A stretch of 33,582 bases of DNA from an uncultured SAR86 cluster bacterium (GCA_902511425.1 CABXFE010000013.1:1-33582); one strand, 5' to 3'. Shown: positions 7,474-15,271, counted from the stretch's first letter. Translations and numbers: made by a program. The notes: generated by a model not told the origin, from the letters alone.

Positions 7474-7905
7474 ATGAATTTGTTCAATAGAATCAAAACC
7501 TCAAATGATATGAATACACAAGTAAACGCAGATAAGGCATCAATTACATTGTCATTGGCATGCATGATTCATTGCCTTTTAATGCCCTCATTCTTAGTTT
7601 TGACTTCTGGTTTCTTTGCTCTATCGATAGACAACGAGCTTATTCATAAGACGTTTCTAATAATAGTGCTCCCAGTTAGTTTGTATGCTTTGATCTCGGG
7701 GTACAGAAATCACAAGATTCTTTCATATTTTTATTTAGGTACATCAGGTTTATGGATTCTTGTCTTTGCAGTTTTTTTTGGAGAGGGCGTGCTTGGAGAG
7801 TTTGCTGAGAAGTCCTTAACTTTGCTAGGTTCAATAATAGTTGCCTCTTCGCATTACAAAAATTATAAAGCATGCAAAGAACTTGATTGCTCATGCCATG
7901 AGTGA
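7474..7905 (+). CDS. MerC-domain membrane protein with Cys-rich tail
   Basis: A 143-residue four-helix membrane protein of the MerC family, known from mercury resistance operons as an inner-membrane Hg(II) importer. The first helix carries the Cys pair (C30-MIH-C34) followed by LLMP, typical of MerC. The C-terminus ends in CKELDCSCHE, a likely cytoplasmic thiol metal site. No merR, merA, merT or merP is present, so the role is probably general soft-metal handling. An alternative start is the ATG at 7510, which gives a shorter N-terminus. Its stop overlaps the ATG of the PepSY gene (TGATG). Confidence 0.8.
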   Translation: MNLFNRIKTSNDMNTQVNADKASITLSLACMIHCLLMPSFLVLTSGFFALSIDNELIHKTFLIIVLPVSLYALISGYRNHKILSYFYLGTSGLWILVFAVFFGEGVLGEFAEKSLTLLGSIIVASSHYKNYKACKELDCSCHE

Positions 7906-8456
7906 TGGCAAAGATCACTTTAAGAAAGTTTCATAGATACATTAGTCTGCTCATAGCAATCCAACTCCTTTTATGGACCGTATCAGGAATTTATTTTTCT
8001 TTTAACAAAATAGAGAACGTTCGCGGCGAACAATATCTGATTACTGAGGTAGAAGCATCTATTGCCGATAAACCGAAAGTAGAAAAACTAGGCTTTGAAT
8101 CTGCAATGCAGATTGTAAAAGATAGAACGGTTCTTCAGCCACAAACAATTGAGATTATAAACGACCCACAAAGAGGCTCAGAGTATCGAGGAAGAGAGCT
8201 GCCTTTGTATAAAGTTGTTTCCCTTTCCAATGAAGGCAAACAAATCAATGTATATCAAGATCCATTTACCGGTGAAATCATTGCTATAAGATCTACTCAG
8301 TGGAGAATCTGGGATCTGATGTGGGGCCTGCATATTATGGATTGGATAGATAGAGATAATATTAATAATTTGTTGTTAAAGTTTTTTTCTTTGCTAGCTT
8401 TGCTAACTTCTATCTCTGGTATAGCTTTATTTTTTACGAAAAATCAGGAATCGTAA
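7905..8456 (+). CDS. PepSY-domain membrane protein
   Basis: The ORF track starts at a GTG at 7902. The ATG at 7905 is the better start because it overlaps the MerC stop (TGATG), giving 183 residues. The N-terminal helix has the PepSY-TM signature RKFHRYISLLIAIQLLLWTVSG, of which the HRY...W..SG part is conserved. A periplasmic PepSY-like domain follows (about 50-125) with YQDPFTGEII, then WRIWDLMWGLHIMDW and a C-terminal helix. Short PepSY-TM proteins are often linked to iron or copper reduction and transport. The coupling with the MerC-like gene supports a metal-related role, which is inference. Confidence 0.8.
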   Translation: MAKITLRKFHRYISLLIAIQLLLWTVSGIYFSFNKIENVRGEQYLITEVEASIADKPKVEKLGFESAMQIVKDRTVLQPQTIEIINDPQRGSEYRGRELPLYKVVSLSNEGKQINVYQDPFTGEIIAIRSTQWRIWDLMWGLHIMDWIDRDNINNLLLKFFSLLALLTSISGIALFFTKNQES

Positions 8457-8489
8457 TTAAAAATATCTAATTTAAAAAATAACAATTTT

Positions 8490-9113
8490 ATGAAAATACG
8501 AAAAGCAGTTGAGGTTTTTGGAGTTTGGGCTGAACAAGGCAAAGACGTTGGCATGGAAAAAGGTCATGCTGCAGCAGTCAGTGAAATGCTTGATTTTGTA
8601 ATCCAGGAAAGAGAGCGCCTTAATAAAAATTTTTCATTTTTAGATTTGGGTTGCGGTAATGGTTGGGTGGTAAGAAAGATTGCTGAAAACTCAAACTGTA
8701 GTGATGCTCACGGCATTGATGGGGCCTCTCAAATGATTGAAATTGCAAGAAAACAAGCAGGTCGGGAGGAGTACACTCTTGCAAACATTGACGAGCATGA
8801 GCTCACCCAAAAATATGATCTCATTCATTCTATGGAGGTGCTTTATTATTTAGAAGACCCGGCTTCAATACTGAATAAAATAGCCAACTCTTGGCTTAAT
8901 GAGGGAGGAAGATTTATTGCTGGCATAGATTTGTACTATGAAAATACTGATTCTCACTCTTGGGAAGAAAAAGTAGGGACCAAAATGTTGATGTTTAAAG
9001 AAGCAGAGTGGGCTGATTTTTTCAAGCAAGCAGGTTTTAATGATGTGACAAGCTGGCGCGCCAACCAATCTGAAGACTGGGAAGGAACCTTGGTTTTAAC
9101 TGGAAAAAAATAG
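8490..9113 (+). CDS. Class I SAM-dependent methyltransferase
   Basis: A 207-residue Rossmann-fold methyltransferase. The SAM-binding motif I is FLDLGCGNGWVVRKIAE (about 50-66), and the acidic residue of motif II follows in HGIDGAS. LIHSMEVLYYLEDP is the typical post-motif segment of the UbiE/Coq5-like superfamily, and LNEGGRFIAGIDLY is motif VI-like. The substrate is not inferable. It starts 33 bases after the PepSY gene and ends 9 bases before the VOC-family gene, so these probably share an operon. Confidence 0.85.
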   Translation: MKIRKAVEVFGVWAEQGKDVGMEKGHAAAVSEMLDFVIQERERLNKNFSFLDLGCGNGWVVRKIAENSNCSDAHGIDGASQMIEIARKQAGREEYTLANIDEHELTQKYDLIHSMEVLYYLEDPASILNKIANSWLNEGGRFIAGIDLYYENTDSHSWEEKVGTKMLMFKEAEWADFFKQAGFNDVTSWRANQSEDWEGTLVLTGKK

Positions 9114-9122
9114 CTATATAAA

Positions 9123-9965
9123 ATGTTTAACAAATTAGATCATCTTATTGTTGCGGTTAAAGACTTGCAGGAAGCTGAAAATAATTACCAAAAATTATTT
9201 GGCATGGCGCCTGTTTGGAGTGGCAAACACAAAGAATTAGGCACAAGCAACTCCTTGTTTAATTTCCAAAATACTTATTTTGAGTTACTGGCTCCTACCA
9301 GCGAGGGTTTGGGCGCTGATCTTGTAAACTATTACCTAGATACCACTGGCGAAGGTTTGATTGGCATGGTTTTTGCCACAGAGGATATTGCTGGCGTCCA
9401 TAGCTCTCTTCAAGAGAGGAAGTTTCTTATAGGGGATACTTCGGATGGGGTGGGCATCAATTCTTCTGATCAGAAGCTTAGAAAATGGAAAAATTTATTT
9501 CTTCCTCCTGAGCTAACTAGAGGCATCTTTTCATTTGTGATCGAGCACACCGAGGGAAGTCTTCCCCAACCCAAAAGTTTAGAGCCGTCATCTCCTCACA
9601 AATTAGATCATGTGGTAATTAATACCAATGACGCAAACGGCTTCATAGAAATTTATAAAGACATTTTTAACATTCGTCTTGCCCTCGATAAAACCATTGA
9701 GCATTGGCAAAAAAGAATGCTCTTTTTTAGACTGAACAAAACCACCATAGAGGTTGTAGAGCAAGAAGATGATTTACCGCCTAGCGATAAGATGTGGGGC
9801 TTGGCTTGGGATGTAAAAGACATAGAAAAAGCTCATCAGCGTCTTGCAAATGAGGGGATTGAAGTCACGCCCATTCAAAAAGGCGTGAAGGAAAAAACTT
9901 TGGTTGCTACTGTAAAATCTCATACCCAAAACGTTCCTACGCTTCTTATCCAGCATTTAAACTAA
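9123..9965 (+). CDS. VOC-family protein with two glyoxalase-like halves
   Basis: A 280-residue protein with two vicinal-oxygen-chelate modules. The first (about 1-140) opens with KLDHLIVAVKDLQEAENNY and has a YFELLAP strand supplying His and Glu positions. The second (about 155-280) opens with HKLDHVVINTNDANGF and has TTIEVVEQ. It resembles the Glyoxalase_3-like group of uncharacterised proteins. The fold supports metal-dependent isomerase or dioxygenase chemistry; the substrate is unknown. It lies between a methyltransferase and a MAPEG protein with gaps under 10 bases. Confidence 0.8.
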   Translation: MFNKLDHLIVAVKDLQEAENNYQKLFGMAPVWSGKHKELGTSNSLFNFQNTYFELLAPTSEGLGADLVNYYLDTTGEGLIGMVFATEDIAGVHSSLQERKFLIGDTSDGVGINSSDQKLRKWKNLFLPPELTRGIFSFVIEHTEGSLPQPKSLEPSSPHKLDHVVINTNDANGFIEIYKDIFNIRLALDKTIEHWQKRMLFFRLNKTTIEVVEQEDDLPPSDKMWGLAWDVKDIEKAHQRLANEGIEVTPIQKGVKEKTLVATVKSHTQNVPTLLIQHLN

Positions 9966-9970
9966 ATACC

Positions 9971-10333
9971 ATGATTGAAATAATTTTATACACCTTACTT
10001 TTATATTTTTTGCAGCTATTCCTTCCGGTAACTCTTAAACGAAAAATGACAGAAGAGATGTTTTTCAGATCAAGGCGCACGACTGAAAATTTAAAAGAGT
10101 CATTGCCAGCATTCCTAGCACTAGCAATTCTTTCAATTATCCTCGATGTTCAGGCAAACACGATGGCCGCATCTTTTTGGCTTCTTTTAAGAGTTATTTT
10201 TGCAGTAATCTATATTTCAGGTTTTAACTTAAAGCCTGCGAATGAATCTGGGCATCAAGCTCAACCTTTAAGAAGCTTTGTTTGGGCTTTATCAATCGTT
10301 GCTTTATTTGATATGGCTTTCAATTTTTTTTGA
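9971..10333 (+). CDS. MAPEG-family membrane protein
   Basis: A 120-residue four-helix protein matching the MAPEG superfamily, which includes microsomal glutathione transferases and related membrane proteins. The RRTTENLKESLPAFLALAIL segment corresponds to the family's conserved R-x-x-N-x-x-E-x-x-P pattern at the end of the first loop and start of helix 2. The ATG at 9971 is 5 bases after the VOC gene stop. Bacterial MAPEG proteins of this size are mostly uncharacterised, so glutathione chemistry is possible but not shown. Confidence 0.8.
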   Translation: MIEIILYTLLLYFLQLFLPVTLKRKMTEEMFFRSRRTTENLKESLPAFLALAILSIILDVQANTMAASFWLLLRVIFAVIYISGFNLKPANESGHQAQPLRSFVWALSIVALFDMAFNFF

Positions 10334-10348
10334 TAAAATTTTAACTTG

Positions 10349-11620
10349 ATGAAAAAACTAACACTCTTTTTATATGCACTCACCCTTCCATTTTTTTTGG
10401 GTTTACTTTCTGCATCTGCCATTGATGAGGCTACCATTCATTCAGAAAAAATTGTCTTAGGCTCAGGTTGTTTTTGGGGAGCTGAAAAGGGTTATGAATC
10501 TTTGCCTGGAGTAATTGATGCTGTTTCTGGTTATGCCGATGGAAAAGGCGTTCGAGCCACTTATAGGGAAATTACAAAACTTAAAAATAAGTTTAATGCT
10601 AATAATCATGCTGAGGTAGTAGAGGTCACTTACAACAAAAACCTCATCTCTACCGAAGCACTGTTAATGCATTATTTTGAATCACATGACCCCACTCAGC
10701 TAAATCGTCAAGGAAATGACATTGGCACCCAATACAGATCAATTATTTTGTATTCAACAGAAGAACAAAAAGAAATAATTGATGAGGTTCTTGCAACCTT
10801 TCAAGAGCTTTTATCAACTGCAGGTTATGGCTCTATCACAACCTTAGTTAAACCGATTAAAAATTTTTATAAGGCAGAAAAATATCATCAGGACTACATA
10901 GCAAAAAATCCAAATGGATATTGTCCCGATCATTCTACGGGTGTTAAGTTTGCTGAAAAAGAAACTATTCAAATTGTCGATAATTCAGATCTACTTTCAG
11001 GAAAGCATATTATCGTGATTGAAGCAGAGGGCTATTGCCCATATTGTGACAAATTTAGAGCTGATGTTGTAAAGAACTATTATGGCAATATTCCACTAGT
11101 ATTTAGGCTAGCATCTCAGCTACAAGGTTTAGCTATTAATTCACCAACTTGGGCTACTCCAACTATTTTATTTTTAGAAAATGGAAAAGAGGCCTTTGGT
11201 TATCAAGGCTATCTAAACCCCAAAGAATTTTATGAGGCTCTTGGCTACTTTAAGCTTGGAGACTCAGAAGCATACAAAGTTGCATTTCAGCAGGGAACAG
11301 ATGCAAGGTTTTGTAGAGAATATGAAATTTTTAAAAATACCCCTGATGGTATCTTTATTGATAAATTGAGTGGCGCTCCTTTATTTGATACTAAAGATAG
11401 ATTTAATTCCTCCACTGGTTGGCTGTCATTTACAGCCCCGATTAAGGGCTCAGTTTATACAAAGCCTGATAATAGTTACGGAATGCGAAGGACAGAGATA
11501 AGATCGGTTACCTCAGATATTCATTTGGGGCATGTTTTTCAAGATGGACCAAACGGTATGCCGAGATACTGTATTAACGCTACTGTGCTGGACTTTAAGC
11601 CCAGAGACGACCTGAGTTAG
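10349..11620 (+). CDS. msrAB: Exported MsrA-thioredoxin-MsrB fusion methionine sulfoxide reductase
   Basis: The protein repairs both S- and R-methionine sulfoxide. A signal peptide ends near residue 24 (LLSASA), placing it in the periplasm. The MsrA domain follows (about 33-200) with nucleophile C41 in GCFWG. A thioredoxin-like domain with CPYC at residues 230-233 comes next (about 210-300), and then MsrB (about 305-420) with nucleophile C408 in RYCINA. The usual order in Neisseria PilB is thioredoxin-MsrA-MsrB, so the central thioredoxin is unusual. The MsrB resolving-Cys position (CGW) is STGW here; a Cys in ARFCREY may replace it. The track's TTG at 10346 is one codon upstream; the ATG at 10349 is preferred. 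Confidence 0.9.
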   Translation: MKKLTLFLYALTLPFFLGLLSASAIDEATIHSEKIVLGSGCFWGAEKGYESLPGVIDAVSGYADGKGVRATYREITKLKNKFNANNHAEVVEVTYNKNLISTEALLMHYFESHDPTQLNRQGNDIGTQYRSIILYSTEEQKEIIDEVLATFQELLSTAGYGSITTLVKPIKNFYKAEKYHQDYIAKNPNGYCPDHSTGVKFAEKETIQIVDNSDLLSGKHIIVIEAEGYCPYCDKFRADVVKNYYGNIPLVFRLASQLQGLAINSPTWATPTILFLENGKEAFGYQGYLNPKEFYEALGYFKLGDSEAYKVAFQQGTDARFCREYEIFKNTPDGIFIDKLSGAPLFDTKDRFNSSTGWLSFTAPIKGSVYTKPDNSYGMRRTEIRSVTSDIHLGHVFQDGPNGMPRYCINATVLDFKPRDDLS

Positions 11621-11632
11621 TTTAAATAATAT

Positions 11633-11660
11633 TTGCAAAATAACTATCTAGCAGTACAAT
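11633..11660 (+). promoter_or_regulatory. Predicted sigma-70 promoter of the BHMT gene
   Basis: TTGCAA (11633-11638) and TACAAT (11655-11660) are separated by 16 bases. The -35 matches 4 of 6 consensus bases and the -10 matches 5 of 6. Transcription would start near 11667, just before the first base of the riboswitch candidate. Confidence 0.6.
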
Positions 11661-11668
11661 GTTTTTAT

Positions 11669-11732
11669 TCGTGATTTGATCCTATTGCCGCGATTTAAAA
11701 GAAAGTGCTAAAACGGAAATTATTCCCAGGAT
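11669..11732 (+). promoter_or_regulatory. Candidate SAM-II/SAM-V riboswitch upstream of BHMT
   Basis: GATTTGATCCTATTGC (11673-11688) matches the conserved loop of SAM-II/SAM-V aptamers closely. It is enclosed by a short P1 stem, TCGT (11669-11672) with GCGA (11690-11693). An A-rich linker leads to GTGCTAAAACGGA (11705-11717), the conserved GCUAAAA-GG 3' half. The pseudoknot can form between TCC (11680-11682) and GGA, or as 5 bp between ATCCT and AGGAT at 11728-11732. SAM-II-like and SAM-V elements are known in marine bacteria upstream of methionine-cycle genes, including betaine-homocysteine methyltransferase, which is the downstream gene here. P1 is shorter than usual. Confidence 0.6.
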
Positions 11733-11751
11733 TTAAATAAAAACTCAATTG

Positions 11752-11774
11752 TTGTGTTATTCACAATTATTTTT
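11752..11774 (+). terminator. Weak hairpin plus T-tract between aptamer and BHMT start
   Basis: TTGTG (11752-11756) pairs with CACAA (11762-11766) across TTATT and is followed by TTATTTTT. It lies between the riboswitch candidate and the Shine-Dalgarno. It could act as the expression platform by SAM-dependent termination. The stem is short, so confidence is low. Confidence 0.35.
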
Positions 11775-11798
11775 GAGTGAATTTTGAGGTATAAAAAT

Positions 11799-12857
11799 AT
11801 GAAAAGACAATTAATAGAAAGGTTAGATGCAGGCCCGGTCATTTGTGCAGAGGGTTTTTTATTTGAAGTAGAAAAAAGGGGCTATTTAGCTTCGGGAGAG
11901 TTTGTTCCCATGGTTGCATTGGAGCACCCAGAAGCTTTAGAAAATCTTCACAAAGATTTTCAACATGCGGGATCTGATATCGTTCAGGCTTTTACCTATA
12001 ACGGACATAGAGAAAAAATGAGAGTTATTGGAAAAGAAGAGCTATTGGAGCCTCTCAATAGAGCTGCACTAAAGATAGCAAAAAAAGTTGCTGATAATCC
12101 CATTGGTGGAGGAGAGACGAACTTAATGTCTGGCAATATTTCAAATTCAAATATTTGGGAGCAGGATGATAAGAAGTCTCAGCTTGAAGTAGAAAGCATG
12201 TTCAATGAAATGGTTGAGTGGGCTGTAGATGAGGGGGCTGATTTAATTATGGGCGAAACTTTTTATTATGCTGAGGAAGCTTACAAAGCGCTTGAAATCA
12301 TCCAAAAGTCAGGATTGCCTGCGGTTATTAATATTGCCCCAATGGGAGAAAATATTATGCGAGATGGCGTATCAATAGTTGATACTTGCAAAGAGCTCGA
12401 GCAAAGAGGCGCCGACGTAGTTGGAATGAATTGTTTCAGAGGCCCAGCCACCATGCTGCCTTATTTAAAAGAAATCAGAGAGGCGATTAGTTGTCATATG
12501 GCCGCTTTACCACTTCCATTTAGAACAACCGAAGAACACCCAACTTTCTTTAACTTGCCTGATAATAATGGCTGTTCCTGCCATGCACCGCACGGCAGAA
12601 CATTTCCAACAGCTCTTGATCCCCTTTATTGTAATAGATATGAGATGCGTGCTTTTTTTGAGGAAGTTAATAAGATTGGTATTAAATTACTTGGTGTTTG
12701 TTGTGGGGCAACGCCTATGCATCAAAGAGAAGTGGCTGAAGCAGTTGGTTTAACTGTTCCTGCAAGCAAATACAGAGAAAAGATGGAAAACCATTTTATG
12801 TATGGCACTAACGAGAGAACTGCAAAACATATGCAAGATTATGGAGATAATGCCTAG
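11799..12857 (+). CDS. Betaine-homocysteine S-methyltransferase-like enzyme
   Basis: A zinc-dependent methyltransferase of the BHMT type, expected to make methionine from homocysteine with betaine or a related methyl donor. The barrel start is VICAEGFLFEVEKRGYL, and the zinc cysteines are visible in VVGMNCFRGP and LGVCCGATP. The family's DIVQAFTYNGHREKM segment is also present. The track starts at a TTG (11784); the ATG at 11799 is preferred, with GAGGT eight bases upstream, giving 352 residues. It has its own promoter and a SAM riboswitch candidate, so it is probably shut down when SAM is plentiful. The precise donor is inferred from the family. Confidence 0.87.
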   Translation: MKRQLIERLDAGPVICAEGFLFEVEKRGYLASGEFVPMVALEHPEALENLHKDFQHAGSDIVQAFTYNGHREKMRVIGKEELLEPLNRAALKIAKKVADNPIGGGETNLMSGNISNSNIWEQDDKKSQLEVESMFNEMVEWAVDEGADLIMGETFYYAEEAYKALEIIQKSGLPAVINIAPMGENIMRDGVSIVDTCKELEQRGADVVGMNCFRGPATMLPYLKEIREAISCHMAALPLPFRTTEEHPTFFNLPDNNGCSCHAPHGRTFPTALDPLYCNRYEMRAFFEEVNKIGIKLLGVCCGATPMHQREVAEAVGLTVPASKYREKMENHFMYGTNERTAKHMQDYGDNA

Positions 12858-12925
12858 TACCTCATCTAAAAAAATGTGCTAAAAGATTAAAATCATATTA
12901 ACCTATCTCTTTTGTAGGTAATATT

Positions 12926-13771
12926 TTGACTGATCTAACTGTAAATGAGGTTTACGCAATTGGTGCGCCGATTGTGTTAGCTATGATTTTTGCTGAGCTG
13001 TTAATTTCTAACTGGCAAAACAAAAAATACTACAACAAAGAAGATACCCTTTGTACCATTGGTTTGCTTACAGGAAATATCATTATAGCCTTTTCGATTA
13101 AAGGCTTGATTTTAGCTTTTCACTTTTATTTATATCAATTTAAGGTTCTTGAGCTAGCTAGCATTTTACCTTTGTGGGCAATGTGGGCTTTAACCTTCAT
13201 CATCATTGACCTTGTTTTTTATATCTATCATCGAATGTCACATAGGGTTAGATTTCTTTGGGCCATTCATCTTAGCCATCATTCAAGTGAAGAAATGAAT
13301 TTTGCAGTTTCCTTTAGGCAGGCATGGTTTGGTCCTGTCTCTAAAATACCGTTTTTTATGGCGCTCCCCCTGCTTGGGTTTGATCCAACAATCATTGCAG
13401 TAGCAGGAGTGATCAGCACTTTGTGGGGAATAGTGGGTCATACGCAAATTGTGGGGAAGCTTGGTTTTATTGAATGGGTTCTTAATACTCCATCACACCA
13501 TAGAGTTCATCATGGCTCCAATGAGCAATACATAGATAAAAATTATGGGAACCTATTAATAATTTGGGACAGAATGTTTGGAACCTTCGAGCCAGAAGAA
13601 GAGGCTGTGAAGTTTGGCTTGGTCAATAATGTTAATACCTATAATCCAACAAAGATAACTTTTATGGCTTGGTCATCCATGATTGACGACATTAAGAATA
13701 AAAATAATTTTAGTGAGGCGTTAAGCACAATCATTGGGCCGCCCAGCACTCACGTAAAAAATAAAGTCTAA
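12926..13771 (+). CDS. Sterol desaturase/fatty acid hydroxylase family protein
   Basis: A membrane di-iron oxygenase of the fatty acid hydroxylase superfamily. The histidine clusters are HRMSH, then HLSHHSSE, and HRVHHG further on, with hydrophobic segments before and between them. Substrates in the family include sterols, carotenoids and lipid acyl chains; none can be chosen here. The start is a TTG at 12926 with AGGT about seven bases upstream. The next in-frame ATG would cut into the first membrane helix, so the TTG start is credible. Its 281 residues are typical. Confidence 0.85.
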   Translation: MTDLTVNEVYAIGAPIVLAMIFAELLISNWQNKKYYNKEDTLCTIGLLTGNIIIAFSIKGLILAFHFYLYQFKVLELASILPLWAMWALTFIIIDLVFYIYHRMSHRVRFLWAIHLSHHSSEEMNFAVSFRQAWFGPVSKIPFFMALPLLGFDPTIIAVAGVISTLWGIVGHTQIVGKLGFIEWVLNTPSHHRVHHGSNEQYIDKNYGNLLIIWDRMFGTFEPEEEAVKFGLVNNVNTYNPTKITFMAWSSMIDDIKNKNNFSEALSTIIGPPSTHVKNKV

Positions 13772-13794
13772 GCCATCTGATCATAAAATTTTTT

Positions 13795-13822
13795 TTGACT
13801 TCTCCTATTAGAGGTTTATATT
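13795..13822 (+). promoter_or_regulatory. Predicted sigma-70 promoter, near-leaderless
   Basis: TTGACT (13795-13800) and TATATT (13817-13822) are separated by 16 bases, each matching 5 of 6 consensus positions. The expected transcription start, near 13829, is only a few bases before the ATG at 13832, so the mRNA would be almost leaderless. No Shine-Dalgarno is seen. Confidence 0.6.
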
Positions 13823-13831
13823 TTTATAGTT

Positions 13832-14311
13832 ATGAATAATTTTAATAAATTAAAATCTACCTTTTTGGCTGGACTATTTTTTTTAAGCATGTCGGCTTTT
13901 TCTTATAATCTAGACGCTCAAAAGTGCGCAGATATAGCAGACCCCTCTAAAAGACTTAGTTGCTACGACGCTCTCTTTCAAGAAAACAAAGTTATTAAAG
14001 AGGCAAAAATTATTCCAAAAAAAACAGCAGCTATAAAAATAGATGAACAAAAGAAAAAAGATTATGGTTTAGCCAAACCAAAAGATGATTTCTCTATCAT
14101 CGCAAAAATAGTTAATGTAAATAAACGTGGGAATTATAAAATCTACATTACTCTAGAGAATGAGCAAATTTGGCGAAGTGTAAAAGATATCTATGATCGA
14201 ACCCCAGTAAGCAATGGGCAAACAGTTACTATTTCCGAAGGTTTTATGAGTGGGTATGTTATGAAGGTTGAAGGAAAGAAAACTAGTTTAAGAGTTAGGA
14301 GGGTTAAGTAA
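13832..14311 (+). CDS. Exported protein with RLxCYD motif, unknown
   Basis: A 159-residue protein with a signal peptide (about 1-28, ending near AFSYNLDA). After it comes CADIADPSKRLSCYDALF, a two-Cys pattern recurrent in uncharacterised proteobacterial periplasmic proteins. It probably forms a disulphide in the periplasm. A Lys-rich linker follows (about 55-85), then a compact C-terminal domain with alternating beta strands (FSIIAKIVNVNKRG, KIYITLENEQIWR, GQTVTISEG, GYVMKVEG, TSLRVRRVK). I do not know the function. A good promoter lies immediately upstream, and the next gene starts one base after its stop. Confidence 0.7.
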   Translation: MNNFNKLKSTFLAGLFFLSMSAFSYNLDAQKCADIADPSKRLSCYDALFQENKVIKEAKIIPKKTAAIKIDEQKKKDYGLAKPKDDFSIIAKIVNVNKRGNYKIYITLENEQIWRSVKDIYDRTPVSNGQTVTISEGFMSGYVMKVEGKKTSLRVRRVK

Positions 14312-14312
14312 A

Positions 14313-14759
14313 ATGGAAACAAAAATTCCACCACCAATAGTTACTTTGGTATTTGGTTTATCTATTTATTTTTCTAGAGGGATATTTCCAGTAGTTGAGT
14401 TTCAGTATGCTTTTTATCTTGGAATTTTTTTGCTTTTATCAGGTTTTTCTATTTTAGTATCAGCTGTTAGTTTATTTAGAAAAGACAAGACAACTGTAAA
14501 CCCCCTAAGTCCTGAGCAAGCAACAAAGTTAGTGACAGATGGAATTTTTAAATATTCTCGCAATCCAATGTATCTAGGTATGGCGGTTGTGTTGAGCTCG
14601 ATAGCTGTATTTTTTAATCTTTTAGGCGGCATAATTTTAATTGCTGTATTTTGTGCATATATAACAAGGTTTCAAATTATTCCTGAAGAAAGAGCGATGA
14701 GAGATCTATTTTCAGATGACTTTGATAAATATATAAAAGAAACTAGAAGGTGGGTTTAA
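14313..14759 (+). CDS. Isoprenylcysteine carboxyl methyltransferase/PEMT-like membrane protein
   Basis: A 148-residue integral membrane methyltransferase-like protein. The C-terminal half carries the family signature: GIFKYSRNPMYLGM (the RNPMY motif that contributes to SAM binding), then a hydrophobic segment and IIPEERAMRDLFSDDFDKY with the conserved E-E/R. Two or three hydrophobic helices precede it. Bacterial relatives are often annotated as isoprenylcysteine carboxylmethyltransferase or phospholipid methyltransferase, but the real substrate is usually unknown. It begins one base after the upstream stop. Confidence 0.82.
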   Translation: METKIPPPIVTLVFGLSIYFSRGIFPVVEFQYAFYLGIFLLLSGFSILVSAVSLFRKDKTTVNPLSPEQATKLVTDGIFKYSRNPMYLGMAVVLSSIAVFFNLLGGIILIAVFCAYITRFQIIPEERAMRDLFSDDFDKYIKETRRWV

Positions 14760-14772
14760 TATTACTCATCAA

Positions 14773-15231
14773 TTGATCAAGCAATTATCATGCTTATTAT
14801 TGTTATCTTTAAATTTCGTATCTGAACATGCAATGAGTGCAAGTAAGGAGTTCAACTTGGATAATCAAATATATAAAGTCCTTACTTTAGAGGAGTGGGA
14901 GCGTGCTCAGGCTTCTGGGGTAATAATTACAGATTTAGATAAAAAAGATGGTTTCATTCACCTTTCTACAGCGACTCAACTCAATGCAACCCTGTCTTTG
15001 TATTTCTCTAAAGAAGAGTCAGTCGTTTTACTTCAAATAGATCAGGCGCAGACAAATGACCAACTAAAGTTTGAGGCCCCAATTCCTCCTGGAAATAGAA
15101 CTAGTTCATTCCCACATTATTATGGTGATTTAAATATTAATTTTGTTTCTGAGATATGGCATTTAAACCGTGGTGCTTTTGAAATACCAATTGAGTTGAT
15201 GCTTCAAGCCGAACAAGGCGCTGACTATTGA
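14773..15231 (+). CDS. DUF952-family protein, possibly exported
   Basis: The core (about residues 30-140) is DUF952: IYKVLTLEEWERAQASG, DGFIHLSTATQL and, further on, FPHYYGDLN. Its FIHLS and HYYG elements are the conserved part of the family, which has no established reaction. The track start is TTG at 14773, giving an N-terminus that looks like a signal peptide (QLSCLLLLSLNFV). An ATG at 14833 would give a cytoplasmic protein of 132 residues, the more usual form. Both starts are possible; the hydrophobic stretch favours the longer one. Confidence 0.7.
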   Translation: MIKQLSCLLLLSLNFVSEHAMSASKEFNLDNQIYKVLTLEEWERAQASGVIITDLDKKDGFIHLSTATQLNATLSLYFSKEESVVLLQIDQAQTNDQLKFEAPIPPGNRTSSFPHYYGDLNINFVSEIWHLNRGAFEIPIELMLQAEQGADY

Positions 15232-15271
15232 TGCTTTGTTGTAGAATTAAATTTTTTATTGGAGATAAAAT

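Noticed and set aside
12568-12753. ORF of 61 aa inside the BHMT gene
   Set aside because: Shadow frame of a well-supported gene; no family resemblance.
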